43,495 nucleotides of DNA, from contig DCHE01000034.1 of the NCBI GenBank assembly GCA_002314775.1, positions 1-43,495 on the forward strand, given 5' to 3'. Both the position numbers and the translations under genes were made by a program. The stretch is from Lachnospiraceae bacterium UBA1760 (GTDB lineage Bacteria > Bacillota > Clostridia > Lachnospirales > Lachnospiraceae). Shown here in pieces: positions 1 to 7,975 of the stretch; positions within the stretch are counted from its first letter, which is position 1, and each line of letters opens with the position of its first letter. The notes under the pieces are model-generated. The model saw only the letters and a program-made list of their open reading frames with translations. It made no database searches and was not told the origin of the DNA.

Positions 1-22
1 ATGACCACTTCGATACCTCTCC
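1..22 (-). tRNA. tRNA-Ser, 5' end only (cut by window edge)
   Basis: Read on the minus strand, the first 22 bases give GGAGAGGTATCGAAGTGGTC followed by AT. This matches the acceptor 5' strand (GGAGAGG), the TA linker and the D-arm of a Firmicute tRNA-Ser, and the gene would continue past position 1. A sigma-A-like promoter lies about 60 bases upstream (84-112), as expected for a tRNA gene. The anticodon lies outside the window, so the isoacceptor cannot be named. A different class II tRNA (Leu or Tyr) is less likely because of the GGAGAGG start. Confidence 0.75.
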
Positions 23-83
23 ATAACGATTTATATAGGATGTTTTCCTTTATTTTTATCGCTCTTGCTCAGCGACATTGACT

Positions 84-112
84 ATATTATCAAAAGATTT
101 TCATATTGTCAA
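84..112 (-). promoter_or_regulatory. Sigma-A-type promoter for the tRNA-Ser
   Basis: On the minus strand a perfect -35 TTGACA (107-112) is followed after 17 bases by TAATAT (84-89); the overlapping GATAAT is a closer -10 but with a 15-base gap. It points at the tRNA start at position 22 and lies just downstream of the T- and A-rich tail behind ispD. Confidence 0.65.
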
Positions 113-174
113 CAGCTTTTTTTGATTTTTTTCAAAAAATTTTCAACCTTTTTTTGAGCCATTTTTTGACCACT

Positions 175-858
175 TTATCTTGTGGCGAATACATTTGCGA
201 CACCTATATCTTCGATGGTTGTAACCTTGATATTTGTGTAGCTTCCCTGGATTACCTTAACCTTTTTGCCCAGATATCTTTCAACTATCATAGTATCGTC
301 TGTGATGTCCGTGTCATTTGATTTGTACATAATAGAATAGGCCTCAAGAAGCTCAGCCTTGTTAAAGGTCTGCGGAGTCTGCACCTGGACAAGAGTGTTT
401 CTTGCTGGTGTAGAAATCGAATAACTATTCTCGTCGATTACCTTGATTGTATCCTTGACAGGCATACCAACTGTGACTGCATTTCCCTCCCTGCAGGCTG
501 CGTAGGACTCTTCTATCATTTTATCTGTGACAAATGGTCTCGCTCCATCATGTATCATTACTATATCTGATTCGTCGCTCGCAGCGCTTATTCCATTAAA
601 TACTGAATCGTATCTGGTCTCTCCGCCTGCTACTATCTTTGTAACCTTCTTGAAATCATATTTATGAACGATTTCTTCTCTCATATAATCGATGTCTTCC
701 TCTCTCGTGACGAGAATTACCTCTGCCGCCTGGCTTTCATCAAAGGCCTTTAGAGCATAGTAAATGAGTGGTTTGTCATTAATAAGTAGAAACTGCTTTG
801 GAGTGTCAGTTCCCATGCGGCTTCCACTGCCGCCTGAAAGTACTATAGCTGAAAACAT
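175..858 (-). CDS. ispD: 2-C-methyl-D-erythritol 4-phosphate cytidylyltransferase
   Basis: This cytosolic enzyme of the MEP isoprenoid pathway transfers CMP from CTP to methylerythritol 4-phosphate. The 227 residues are the usual IspD length. Visible signatures are the N-terminal nucleotide-binding loop LSGGSGSRMGTDTPKQF (about residues 7-23), HDGARPFV in the middle, and TPQTF in the C-terminal half. The ATG at 858 is preceded by GTGAGG at good spacing. It is the last gene of the minus-strand housekeeping string, separated from tsaD by 346 bases holding a tandem repeat array and a 9-bp hairpin, so it may have its own promoter or be reached by read-through. Downstream lie A/T-rich runs and then the tRNA-Ser promoter. 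The assignment is secure; the absence of a neighbouring ispF is normal in many Clostridia. Confidence 0.96.
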   Translation of the reverse strand: MFSAIVLSGGSGSRMGTDTPKQFLLINDKPLIYYALKAFDESQAAEVILVTREEDIDYMREEIVHKYDFKKVTKIVAGGETRYDSVFNGISAASDESDIVMIHDGARPFVTDKMIEESYAACREGNAVTVGMPVKDTIKVIDENSYSISTPARNTLVQVQTPQTFNKAELLEAYSIMYKSNDTDITDDTMIVERYLGKKVKVIQGSYTNIKVTTIEDIGVANVFATR

Positions 859-876
859 TTTTTACCTCACATTATT

Positions 877-902
877 TTAGCGCTGCATATTCACAGCGCT
901 AA
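877..902 (-). other. 9-bp perfect hairpin just upstream of ispD
   Basis: TTAGCGCTG (877-885) pairs perfectly with CAGCGCTAA (894-902) around an 8-base loop. On the minus strand it ends about 20 bases before the ispD ATG and is not followed by a U-run. It is therefore more likely a leader structure or operator than a clean terminator of the tsaD transcript. Confidence 0.55.
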
Positions 903-958
903 TCATTTCTTATTTTTATACATCTACATATCATTAAACACCTCTAACTTCTGCTGAC

Positions 959-1244
959 TGTCTCAGAATTATGATTACTAATTGTCTCTATCCCGCTACC
1001 TGTCTCAGATTTCGATGTTACATATTATCGCTTTACTGCCACCTGTCTCAGATTTCGATGTTACATATTATCACTTTACCGCCACCTGTCTCGGTGTTAG
1101 ATATTACAAATTATATTCAACTCCCGCTACCTGCCTCAGGATGTAGTTTTAAAAATTATCTCCACGCCCTGTTGCCTATCTTAGGTTTGGGTTTACATGC
1201 TCCTCTATATCCTGCTTCCTATCTTAAGATTAGGAATTGCATTT
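959..1244. repeat. Degenerate tandem array, ~43-bp unit, overlapping the tsaD 3' end
   Basis: Seven consecutive units begin with TGTCTCAG-like or TATCTTAG-like sequence and end in ACC or TCC: 959-1000, 1001-1043, 1044-1086, 1087-1131, 1132-1176, 1177-1219 and a partial 1220-1244. Lengths are 42-45 bases. Units 2 and 3 differ at only two of 43 positions, while the outer ones are more diverged. The last two units lie over the tsaD stop codon (1205-1207) and its final codons, so the array seems to have grown out of the gene's 3' end. There is no constant-repeat/variable-spacer pattern, so it is not CRISPR. Confidence 0.85.
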
Positions 1245-2227
1245 AAATCGTAGCCATGTCTTGTTCCCTTGACAAACTCATGATAACCAGCAACACCTAT
1301 CATCGCTGCATTATCTGTACAGAAAATATTTGAAGGATGGTAAAACTTTAATCCCTCCGCCTCACTTCTTGCTCTCAAATTCTCCCTAAGGCCAGAATTA
1401 GCTGCTACACCTCCAGCAAGCGCGATATTCTCGCAGCCATGGTCCTTTGCAGCCTGAATCAGATGCTCTGTGAGAACATCAATCACAGCCTTCTGGAAGG
1501 ATGCTGCAACATCCGCTCTGTTTACTTCGATGTTCTTCATCTCGCAGTGATTGAGATAATTCAAAACTGCCGACTTAAGTCCACTAAAGGAGAAATCATA
1601 TGGTGCGCCGTCGATCACACATCTTGGGAAATCGATTGCGTCTGGATTTCCCTCCCTTGCAAGCTTATCGACCTTTGGGCCGCCTGGATAGCCGAGTCCG
1701 ATTGCTCTTGCAACCTTGTCAAATGCCTCTCCCGCCGCATCATCTCTGGTCCTTCCGATAATCTCGTACTCACCGTAATCAACAACCTTAACAATATGTG
1801 AATGTCCACCTGATGCAACAAGGCACATAAATGGTGGCTTCAAATCTGGATTTTCAATATAGTTCGCTGAAATATGTCCCTCGATATGATGAACGCCCAC
1901 AAGAGGAATATTCTTGGCAAATGCAATCGCTTTTGCAGCTCCAACTCCAACAAGAAGGGCTCCAACCAGGCCCGGTCCATAGGTTACAGCTATTGCGTCT
2001 AAATCGTCCAGGGTAAGCTCTGCATCCGAAAGAGCCTGTCTTATCACCTGGTTTACCTTTTCTATATGCTTTCTAGAGGCAATCTCTGGCACAACTCCGC
2101 CATAAAGAGTGTGAAGGTCTATCTGGGAATAGATGACATTTGACTTCACTTCTCTTCCATTTACAATTACTGCTGCGGCTGTCTCGTCGCAGGATGACTC
2201 AATCGCAAGTATTTTTACATCGCTCAT
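1205..2227 (-). CDS. tsaD: tRNA N6-adenosine threonylcarbamoyltransferase TsaD
   Basis: TsaD (Kae1/Gcp family, ASKHA fold) transfers the threonylcarbamoyl group onto A37 of ANN-decoding tRNAs, working with TsaB and TsaE, both encoded in the same string. The N-terminus ILAIESSCDETAAAV, the metal-binding HHIEGHISANY (two His), the glycine-rich SGGHSHIV and LAGGVAANSGLRE are all visible, and the length of 340 residues is usual. I place the start at the ATG at 2227, which follows an AAGGAAG site; a longer in-frame reading to 2257 would begin right at the rnz stop and has no good ribosome site. The C-terminus (NLKIGSRI) lies within the outermost units of the 43-bp tandem array and looks slightly remodelled compared with typical TsaD tails. 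Confidence 0.96.
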   Translation of the reverse strand: MSDVKILAIESSCDETAAAVIVNGREVKSNVIYSQIDLHTLYGGVVPEIASRKHIEKVNQVIRQALSDAELTLDDLDAIAVTYGPGLVGALLVGVGAAKAIAFAKNIPLVGVHHIEGHISANYIENPDLKPPFMCLVASGGHSHIVKVVDYGEYEIIGRTRDDAAGEAFDKVARAIGLGYPGGPKVDKLAREGNPDAIDFPRCVIDGAPYDFSFSGLKSAVLNYLNHCEMKNIEVNRADVAASFQKAVIDVLTEHLIQAAKDHGCENIALAGGVAANSGLRENLRARSEAEGLKFYHPSNIFCTDNAAMIGVAGYHEFVKGTRHGYDLNAIPNLKIGSRI

Positions 2228-2257
2228 TTTTATACTTCCTTTAATTTCACTTAGCAA

Positions 2258-3169
2258 TTAGCTTTCTTCGAATTTTAATTCCTTAACAAATCTATCCTTC
2301 GCCACAACCACTCTTGGAAAAAGCTTCCTCAGCTCCTCTAGGTACTCCTGTGGCTTATTCATGGATGGGCTGTAGTGGGTGAGCCACATCTCAGCAACAT
2401 CCGCCTTTCTCGCTATCTCGCAGGCCTCCTGCATCATCATATGCTTCTTATCCCTTGCGTCGGCAGCCTTGTCCATATCGCCGTACATGCCCTCGCAGAT
2501 GAAGAGGTCTGAGTCCTTCGCAATCTCCTCAATAATCGGCACCGGTCTTGTGTCGGTGCAGTAGGTAACCTTAAGTCCCTTTCTCTCACCGCCCATCACC
2601 ATATCACTGGTAAATGTTTCTCCTTCGTAAACTACTTCATTTCCATGCTGAAGCTCTCTCCAGTACTGAACTGGAATGTTTAGTTCCTTCGCTCTTACCG
2701 GGTCAAACTTTCCCGCTCTCTTCAGGCTAACGCTGTAGCCGTAGCAGAGAATGCTATGGTTAACTCTGTAGGCAGTAAGGGTAAGCCCAAGTATATCCAA
2801 CACCTCAACATCTTCCTTAAGCTCGATAAAATTAATCTTAAATGGAAGCCCTGGTGCAATTATTCTGAGTGAATTCACCACCCTCTCAACGTCCCTTGGA
2901 CCGATGATTGTGAGCGGCTCGGTTCTGTCGGAATTTCCCATGGAAAGGAGAAGTCCCGGAAGACCGCTTATGTGATCGGCGTGATAGTGAGTGAAGCAGA
3001 CTACATCAATAGGATTAAAGGAAATCCCCTGCTGCCTCATGCTTATCTGTGTACCCTCGCCACAGTCAACAAGAATCGTTCTTCCATTGTATCTAAGTGC
3101 AAGCGCGGTAAGCGCTCTGTATGGGAGCGGCATCATACCGCCTGTACCCAGTAAACAAACATCTATCAT
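2258..3169 (-). CDS. rnz: Ribonuclease Z (tRNA 3' endonuclease)
   Basis: A zinc-dependent metallo-beta-lactamase-fold endonuclease that removes the 3' trailer of tRNA precursors lacking an encoded CCA. The 303 residues match the short bacterial form. The hallmark FTHYHADHISGLPG (about residues 59-72) supplies most metal ligands. Further conserved parts are VDCGEGTQ near residue 35, the region around GVKVTY-like KGLKVTYCTDTRP, and LTHYSP near the C-terminus. The ATG at 3169 has AGGTGATT upstream. It sits between rimI and tsaD with short gaps (21 or more bases and 30 bases), consistent with one transcript devoted to tRNA and ribosome maturation. Confidence 0.95.
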   Translation of the reverse strand: MIDVCLLGTGGMMPLPYRALTALALRYNGRTILVDCGEGTQISMRQQGISFNPIDVVCFTHYHADHISGLPGLLLSMGNSDRTEPLTIIGPRDVERVVNSLRIIAPGLPFKINFIELKEDVEVLDILGLTLTAYRVNHSILCYGYSVSLKRAGKFDPVRAKELNIPVQYWRELQHGNEVVYEGETFTSDMVMGGERKGLKVTYCTDTRPVPIIEEIAKDSDLFICEGMYGDMDKAADARDKKHMMMQEACEIARKADVAEMWLTHYSPSMNKPQEYLEELRKLFPRVVVAKDRFVKELKFEES

Positions 3170-3190
3170 ATAATCACCTGACCATTCTCT

Positions 3191-3634
3191 CTAATCAAGC
3201 TCGCACTGCATAATAATCGCATCGTGCCCCTGATAATAATTCTTTCTTCTATGTATCTCTTTAAAATGAAACTTCTCATAGAGCTTTATAGCAGGGACAT
3301 TTTCGTCCTCCACCTCTAGGAATATCTTCTCACAGGCATTTTTCTTAAGCTCACTGAAAAATACCTCCATCATAGTGTTTGCTATTCCCTTTTTTCTCAT
3401 ACTGCTATCGACTGCGATTCTAAGTAGCTCTGCCTCGCCACATACCAGGCTGTACAAAATGTAACCGGAGATTTCGCCTGCATCCTTTTCATCTGAGAAT
3501 ACCGTGGCTTTGCTGTCGCAATAATATATAACATAGTTACAGCTTCCGCTAAGGGTACTATGGACCGACTCCTCTGACCATGCATCCGAAAATGTCTCTG
3601 CCTCAATCTTCGCTATCTTCCTTGCAAGCTCCAT
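3191..3634 (-). CDS. rimI: Ribosomal protein S18 alanine N-acetyltransferase RimI
   Basis: A GNAT-family acetyltransferase that uses acetyl-CoA to modify the N-terminal alanine of ribosomal protein S18, though it may have broader targets. The acetyl-CoA pyrophosphate loop is visible as RKKGIANTMM, followed by FLEVEDENVPAIKLYEKFHF, a typical RimI motif; the length of 147 residues is usual. I chose the ATG at 3634; an upstream in-frame TTG at 3643 would add three residues but sits too close to the AGGAG. It starts 14 bases after the tsaB stop. The tsaB-rimI-tsaD association is very common in Firmicutes and supports the call. No unusual residues stand out. Confidence 0.93.
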   Translation of the reverse strand: MELARKIAKIEAETFSDAWSEESVHSTLSGSCNYVIYYCDSKATVFSDEKDAGEISGYILYSLVCGEAELLRIAVDSSMRKKGIANTMMEVFFSELKKNACEKIFLEVEDENVPAIKLYEKFHFKEIHRRKNYYQGHDAIIMQCELD

Positions 3635-3648
3635 CTCTTCCAAATCTC

Positions 3649-4374
3649 CTAATCAGCCTTCTTCACAGTGTCTCCGGCAAGGTATTTTTCTTCTCTCTCC
3701 CTTTCAGCCTGAGACTTTCTTAAGTAATCAGGGTTGAAGTCATCAGATAATACTGCCTTGCCTTCTTTATAATATTTGAGTCCAAGTGCTGCAACACTTG
3801 CTGCTCTCTGTCGATTCATATGTGCAGGAGCATATCTAAACGGAACCCTAAGTTCCTCCTCAATAATCTCGCTAAATACTGGAACGCCGTCACCAAGGAA
3901 GGTTACCTCGCTCCATTTGTCATTTAATATTTCAATAAGCTCATGGATATCCATGGCATCCTGGTCCATTACTACCTCGAATCTATCCTGTGCAAGATAA
4001 ATTCCAGTGTAAACCTGGTTTCTTCTCGCATCCATAATAGGGCATACAAAGCCTGAATTGCCCCAAAGGTTAAAGGCTAAGCCCTCGCAGGTTGGAACTG
4101 CTACAACCGGCTTATCTAACGCAAGTCCCAGCCCCTTAACAGTAGCTGCTCCAATTCTGAGTCCCGTAAATGAACCCGGACCAGCAGCTATCGCTATTGC
4201 GTCGATGGTACCTAGATCAATGCTCGCCATCTTGCACATCTCATCAAGCATCGGAAGAAGAGTCTCTGAGTGAGTCTTCTTATAATTCATTGTAAATTCT
4301 GCTACTAATATATCATCCTCAACAAGTGCAACTGATGCAACAAGTCCCGAACTGTCTACTCCTAAAATCTTCAT
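3649..4374 (-). CDS. tsaB: tRNA threonylcarbamoyladenosine biosynthesis protein TsaB
   Basis: TsaB (YeaZ) is the non-catalytic ASKHA-fold partner that dimerises with TsaD and, with TsaE, forms the bacterial t6A complex. The N-terminus MKILGVDSSGLVASVALV and the block AIAAGPGSFTGLRIG (about residues 61-75) are diagnostic, as is DARRNQVYTGIY. The 241 residues are close to the usual length. The ATG at 4374 follows an AGGG eight bases upstream. Three perfect copies of a 12-base repeat lie in the 59-base gap to tsaE. The C-terminal tail (AEREREEKYLAGDTVKKAD) is charged and probably variable. Confidence 0.94.
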   Translation of the reverse strand: MKILGVDSSGLVASVALVEDDILVAEFTMNYKKTHSETLLPMLDEMCKMASIDLGTIDAIAIAAGPGSFTGLRIGAATVKGLGLALDKPVVAVPTCEGLAFNLWGNSGFVCPIMDARRNQVYTGIYLAQDRFEVVMDQDAMDIHELIEILNDKWSEVTFLGDGVPVFSEIIEEELRVPFRYAPAHMNRQRAASVAALGLKYYKEGKAVLSDDFNPDYLRKSQAEREREEKYLAGDTVKKAD

Positions 4375-4394
4375 AATAAACCCTGACAGCTTCC

Positions 4395-4430
4395 TTTCTA
4401 TACAAATTTCTATACAAATTTCTATACAAA
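4395..4430. repeat. Three perfect tandem copies of a 12-bp unit
   Basis: TTTCTATACAAA occurs three times without interruption (4395-4406, 4407-4418, 4419-4430) between the tsaE stop and the tsaB ribosome binding site. It is A/T-rich and non-coding; copy number could change by slippage and alter the spacing between the two genes. Confidence 0.85.
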
Positions 4431-4433
4431 TTC

Positions 4434-4868
4434 TTATGGATAGATAATATCTATCTCCCTATAGTTAAACCCCTTTTCAGGATTCTTCTTTATCTCAACC
4501 TTAATCGCATCCTTTGGGATGATGCTCTCGATAAGAATCGACCACTCAATAAGGCATACCCCGTCACCGTCAATCTTCTCAAAATATCCTATTTCGTCCA
4601 TCTCGTCCTCAGAACCAATTCTGTAGACATCAAAATGATACAGAGGAAGTGTTCCCTCTGTATATTCCTTAAGTATGGTGAAGGTTGGGCTCGAGATTGG
4701 TTCATCAATTTTAAGTCCGGCTCCAAAGCCCTGGGCAAAAACGGTCTTTCCAACGCCCAAATCTCCGTTTAAGCAGTAAACCTCGCCAGCCTTTGACTTC
4801 TCTGCGAGCTCCCTCGCAATATTAAATGTTTCCTTATCACTATTTGATACTAAATGTACTGTATTCAT
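4434..4868 (-). CDS. tsaE: tRNA threonylcarbamoyladenosine biosynthesis ATPase TsaE
   Basis: TsaE (YjeE) is the small P-loop ATPase that regenerates the TsaB-TsaD complex during t6A formation. The Walker A motif GDLGVGKT is at about residues 36-43, followed by FAQGFGAGL and SSPTFTILKEY, then HFDVYRI and VCLIEWS (Walker B region), all as in the family. The 144 residues are the usual length. The ATG at 4868 has only a weak ribosome site (AAAGTGGTG), but no better start is available. The gene is followed by tsaB, and the ycxB-like gene ends 27 bases upstream, so co-transcription is likely. Confidence 0.94.
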   Translation of the reverse strand: MNTVHLVSNSDKETFNIARELAEKSKAGEVYCLNGDLGVGKTVFAQGFGAGLKIDEPISSPTFTILKEYTEGTLPLYHFDVYRIGSEDEMDEIGYFEKIDGDGVCLIEWSILIESIIPKDAIKVEIKKNPEKGFNYREIDIIYP

Positions 4869-4895
4869 TTTGCACCACTTTCACTTTACTCGTTT

Positions 4896-5420
4896 TTATA
4901 CCGTCTTCAAGCTCTTAGACATTCTAACCTTAAATGGCTCCGCGAAGCTTACCATATCCTTAACTATCTCGTCCTTCTTATCCTTAAGCTCAGTGACTGG
5001 CCATACGAAGGCATGATATGGTGAGGTGTAGATTGCAATCATGTTCTTGGTCATTGAAATTTTGTGAACATTCTTCCAGGCAACAAACTCCTTCGCCTCG
5101 CCCTGCTCAAGAGAGAGTCCTGCAGCATCGATTTCATACTTGATTGGCTTCTTGTATGAAGGATTCTGCTTCAGCTGAATCTTTGCCTTATACATAAGCA
5201 TAATAGGATTTAATATAAGACAGATAACACCAACAAGGGCGTAGCAGATAATAGTCTGGTTAGTCTTTTCCTTAGCAATAGAATATATCATTCCAAATAT
5301 ACCGAAGGCTCCAAGAAATAATGTCGAAATTCCCGAAAACTTGGTGTAGTAGGATTTGAGAACAAAATTCATAAGCGCCTTGTAGGTCATATCAATAGTA
5401 AATGTGTGTTTTTCTGCCAT
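4896..5420 (-). CDS. YcxB-like membrane protein
   Basis: The 174-residue protein has two hydrophobic segments (about residues 32-50 and 58-76) followed by a soluble C-terminal part containing YEIDAAGLSLEQ, a tryptophan-centred VAWKNVHKISMTKNMI and IYTSPYHAFVWP. This architecture and the Y-x-I/F-D-x-x-G-L pattern match the YcxB-like family of Firmicute membrane proteins, whose function is unknown. The ATG at 5420 follows AGAGGCAGGAATT. It lies between the dCMP deaminase gene (97-base gap) and tsaE (27-base gap). Nothing in the context gives it a specific job; it may simply ride in the operon. Confidence 0.75.
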   Translation of the reverse strand: MAEKHTFTIDMTYKALMNFVLKSYYTKFSGISTLFLGAFGIFGMIYSIAKEKTNQTIICYALVGVICLILNPIMLMYKAKIQLKQNPSYKKPIKYEIDAAGLSLEQGEAKEFVAWKNVHKISMTKNMIAIYTSPYHAFVWPVTELKDKKDEIVKDMVSFAEPFKVRMSKSLKTV

Positions 5421-5517
5421 AATTCCTGCCTCTTAATTCTTCAAAATAATATTTGTATCTAGATATGTATACTCTCTTATATCTATCAATACATTTTGCA
5501 CTATACTTTTTATTTTA

Positions 5518-6003
5518 CTAAAAATCAAGTGTAATTCTCTTTCCAGAAGGTTTATATTCGGTGTATTTAACGCCTGTCATGTCAAACATCTTCTTCGATG
5601 CAAGGGTACTCTCAGACTGGCTATACTTATCTGACATGTAAATCACCTCAGTAATTCCACTCTGAATAATAGCCTTTGCGCACTCGTTGCAAGGGAAGAG
5701 TGTAACATAAGCTCTTGCTCCCTTCATGCTTCCTGTGCCCCTGTAGTTGAGGATTGCATTTAACTCAGCGTGACAGACGAACATATACTTACTGTCAAGG
5801 GCTGAGCCGTCTCTTCCCCATGGCATATCGTCGTCCTCACAGCCCGAAGGCATTCCGTTATAGCCTACAGAAAGGATTCTGTTGTCTTCTCCCACTATGC
5901 AGGCTCCAACCTGTGTGTTAGGGTCCTTGCTTCGCTCTGCTGAGAGCATTGCAATGCCCATAAAATACTGGTCCCAATTTATGTACTCTGCTCTTTTAGA
6001 CAT
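5518..6003 (-). CDS. dCMP deaminase family protein (ComEB-like)
   Basis: A zinc-dependent cytidine/deoxycytidylate deaminase-fold enzyme, expected to convert dCMP to dUMP for thymidylate synthesis. The zinc and catalytic motif CHAELNAIL (His and Glu) and the second zinc motif PCNECAKAI are both intact, with NTQVGACIV and NGMPSGCEDD at the substrate side. The 161 residues match the ComEB/Dctd family. The start at 6003 has a strong AAGGAGG site. ComEB was first named in the competence locus of Bacillus, but no competence gene is near here, so a nucleotide-metabolism role is the safer reading. A hairpin precedes it (6029-6067). Confidence 0.9.
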   Translation of the reverse strand: MSKRAEYINWDQYFMGIAMLSAERSKDPNTQVGACIVGEDNRILSVGYNGMPSGCEDDDMPWGRDGSALDSKYMFVCHAELNAILNYRGTGSMKGARAYVTLFPCNECAKAIIQSGITEVIYMSDKYSQSESTLASKKMFDMTGVKYTEYKPSGKRITLDF

Positions 6004-6028
6004 GATGTTCCTCCTTTTTTACTTACAG

Positions 6029-6067
6029 GTCACAGCAAGCTCCCCCTACGCGGGTTTCTTCTGTGAC
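6029..6067 (-). other. Intergenic hairpin between the HD-GYP gene and the dCMP deaminase gene
   Basis: GTCACAG (6029-6035) pairs with CTGTGAC (6061-6067), with partial inner pairing of the GC-rich loop. On the minus strand it falls after the HD-GYP stop and before the deaminase ribosome site, and lacks a following U-run. It may be a weak terminator or processing hairpin. Confidence 0.45.
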
Positions 6068-6077
6068 TTTTCTCAGC

Positions 6078-7769
6078 CTATTCCTCATATGAATCATAAA
6101 GTGTAACAAGCTTATCTCTGCACTTTAAAAACTCCTTGCAAAGCTCAGGGTCAAACTGAGTGCCCTTACTTTCCTCGATTATTGCAAATGCCTTCTCATA
6201 GCTCATACGCTCCTTGTAAACTCTTTTACTTACAAGTGCATCAAATACATCTGCAAGTGCCATAACTCTCGCCTCAAATGGAATATCAAGTCCGGCAAGC
6301 TTATCTGGATATCCATTTCCGTCCCATCTCTCGTGATGATAGTGGGCAACATTTATTGCTATTGGCTTGAATACCTCATCATCCGAATTCTTTAAAATCT
6401 GTGCTACTATAACTGCTCCCTTTGCGGGGTGCTTCTTCATCTCCTCATACTCCCAAGGCTCAAACCTGCCCGGCTTATTTAGGATTACATCCGGAATTGC
6501 TATCTTTCCAAAATCATGAAGCGGCGCTGCCTTTGCGATGCAGGCTGCAATCTCATCTGTCAGAACCGAGGTGAACTTAATCAGAAGCAAATGCTCCACA
6601 AATATCCTTACAACATCACTTGTTCTCTGGATATGTCCACCGGTATTACTGTCTCTGTTTTCAACGATACTCGCCATACTGGTTATGATATCGTTCTGTA
6701 CCTTTCTAAGCTTCTTGGTCTTCTTCTTAACCTCATTTTCAAGATCAAGATTGTAGTTCTCGATAAGCTTCTTATATTTTTGTTCCTCAGTATCATCGTG
6801 AAACTGAATGCAATGTATAGTCTTCCTCTTGCCTTCCTTAACGATGTAGTGGGTGGCACCGATTGACAGTCCCTGCCTCTCAAAGTAAACAGTATTTTTC
6901 TCCTCCGGATTATCCATCCAGTGATTCATAAGCTTAAAGAAGTCTGTATCGTCATTTTCCAGCTTATAATCTATGACGCACTCATTTAACTCAGGGAACC
7001 ACTTCCTTGCATTTTCATCTCCTGCGCAGAACTGTCTCTTTGAGTCAAATACCACATAGCCATATTCGTCACTCTCCTCAATCGAAGCTTTTGTGATGCC
7101 CTTAACGTTGTAGAGTCTCACTCTCTTAAGCAGAAAAAGAATCATAAAATATGCGATATTGTATCCGATAGGTAAAAGCTCAAGCTCGATATTAAACAAT
7201 CTCTCGCCGACATAAACTGCCATCTGGCAAGACATTACTCCTATAGCTGTAAGACTTGTGATATAGCTTACCTTCTTTTTGTTCTTCAGGGCATACACTC
7301 CTAAGCTTATACCAAACAAAAGCATAACAGTAAGATATATCGGGAATATTATATGAAGTGGTCCATATTCCTTCTTGATAAAGCTGTAGCCCGCCTTCTC
7401 AATCAGCTCCGCAGACTCATAATAAAGCTTGTCCTTTCCTATTCTCAATATAATTACAAGTATTACACAGGCAGATGATATCATCGATATCATAATCCAT
7501 CTTGGTATTGATATTCTGCAAATGTCCGCAATACATATTACAAAAAAGAATACAAGAAAGATTCCGCCAAGATATACCATCTTATTTGCAACTAAGGCCT
7601 CCTCAATGGTCTTTGAGGCAACAATAAGATATGCGCCATAATTATGAAGTATGATGGCTGCTCCCAGGAGTGAATAGCAGGATGATATCTTTTCATCAAA
7701 TTTAAGCACAACAATCGAGAGCATCCCTATTGTCAGCAAAAACATTGCAATGTAAAAATAATAAATCAT
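6078..7769 (-). CDS. 7TM-sensor HD-GYP domain protein, putative c-di-GMP phosphodiesterase
   Basis: The 563-residue protein begins with about seven hydrophobic segments (residues 1-220), resembling the 7TM sensor region found at the front of some histidine kinases. A PAS-like region (about 230-340) and a short coiled coil (about 340-365, NEVKKKTKKLRKVQND) follow, then an HD-GYP domain (about 370-560). The HD-GYP signature residues are present: LHDFGKIAIPD and HYHHERWDGNGYPDKL. HD-GYP proteins hydrolyse c-di-GMP, so this is likely a membrane sensor lowering that messenger. A strong promoter (7805-7833) and AAGGAGGG ribosome site precede it, and it may head the transcript that continues into the deaminase and tsa genes. 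The ligand cannot be guessed. Confidence 0.9.
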   Translation of the reverse strand: MIYYFYIAMFLLTIGMLSIVVLKFDEKISSCYSLLGAAIILHNYGAYLIVASKTIEEALVANKMVYLGGIFLVFFFVICIADICRISIPRWIMISMISSACVILVIILRIGKDKLYYESAELIEKAGYSFIKKEYGPLHIIFPIYLTVMLLFGISLGVYALKNKKKVSYITSLTAIGVMSCQMAVYVGERLFNIELELLPIGYNIAYFMILFLLKRVRLYNVKGITKASIEESDEYGYVVFDSKRQFCAGDENARKWFPELNECVIDYKLENDDTDFFKLMNHWMDNPEEKNTVYFERQGLSIGATHYIVKEGKRKTIHCIQFHDDTEEQKYKKLIENYNLDLENEVKKKTKKLRKVQNDIITSMASIVENRDSNTGGHIQRTSDVVRIFVEHLLLIKFTSVLTDEIAACIAKAAPLHDFGKIAIPDVILNKPGRFEPWEYEEMKKHPAKGAVIVAQILKNSDDEVFKPIAINVAHYHHERWDGNGYPDKLAGLDIPFEARVMALADVFDALVSKRVYKERMSYEKAFAIIEESKGTQFDPELCKEFLKCRDKLVTLYDSYEE

Positions 7770-7804
7770 GCTTTCCCTCCTTTCATTTTCCCATACTTAT
7801 GTCT

Positions 7805-7833
7805 AGTATATAGTTATTACCTATATTTATCAA
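7805..7833 (-). promoter_or_regulatory. Promoter of the HD-GYP gene
   Basis: On the minus strand TTGATA (7828-7833) and TATACT (7805-7810) are separated by exactly 17 bases, each one mismatch from the sigma-A consensus. It lies about 35 bases upstream of the start codon and reads leftward. Confidence 0.7.
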
Positions 7834-7867
7834 CTTAATTTCTAACTGCAGCTATGTGAAATATAAT

Positions 7868-7914
7868 AAAACACCGGTCACCCAATTCATGCAGAATCAA
7901 ATGACCGATGTTCT
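7868..7914 (-). terminator. Terminator after the sugar isomerase gene
   Basis: ACACCGGTCA (7871-7880) pairs with TGACCGATGT (7902-7911), one G-T wobble, around a 21-base loop. On the minus strand the stem is followed by TTTATTATATTT. It ends the isomerase transcript before the HD-GYP promoter. Confidence 0.7.
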
Positions 7915-7975
7915 ATTATTCTAGTTATTTATAATTTGCAAAAATGCTTCGCACTTTGCCAGTAATTATTATATC

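Noticed and set aside
959..1244. CRISPR-like array
   Set aside because: Units are contiguous and degenerate with no constant-repeat/unique-spacer structure, and the array overlaps a coding end; no cas genes are present.
971..1246. Plus-strand 91-residue open frame
   Set aside because: It only reads through the tandem array and the tsaD 3' end; composition is repetitive and there is no ribosome site.
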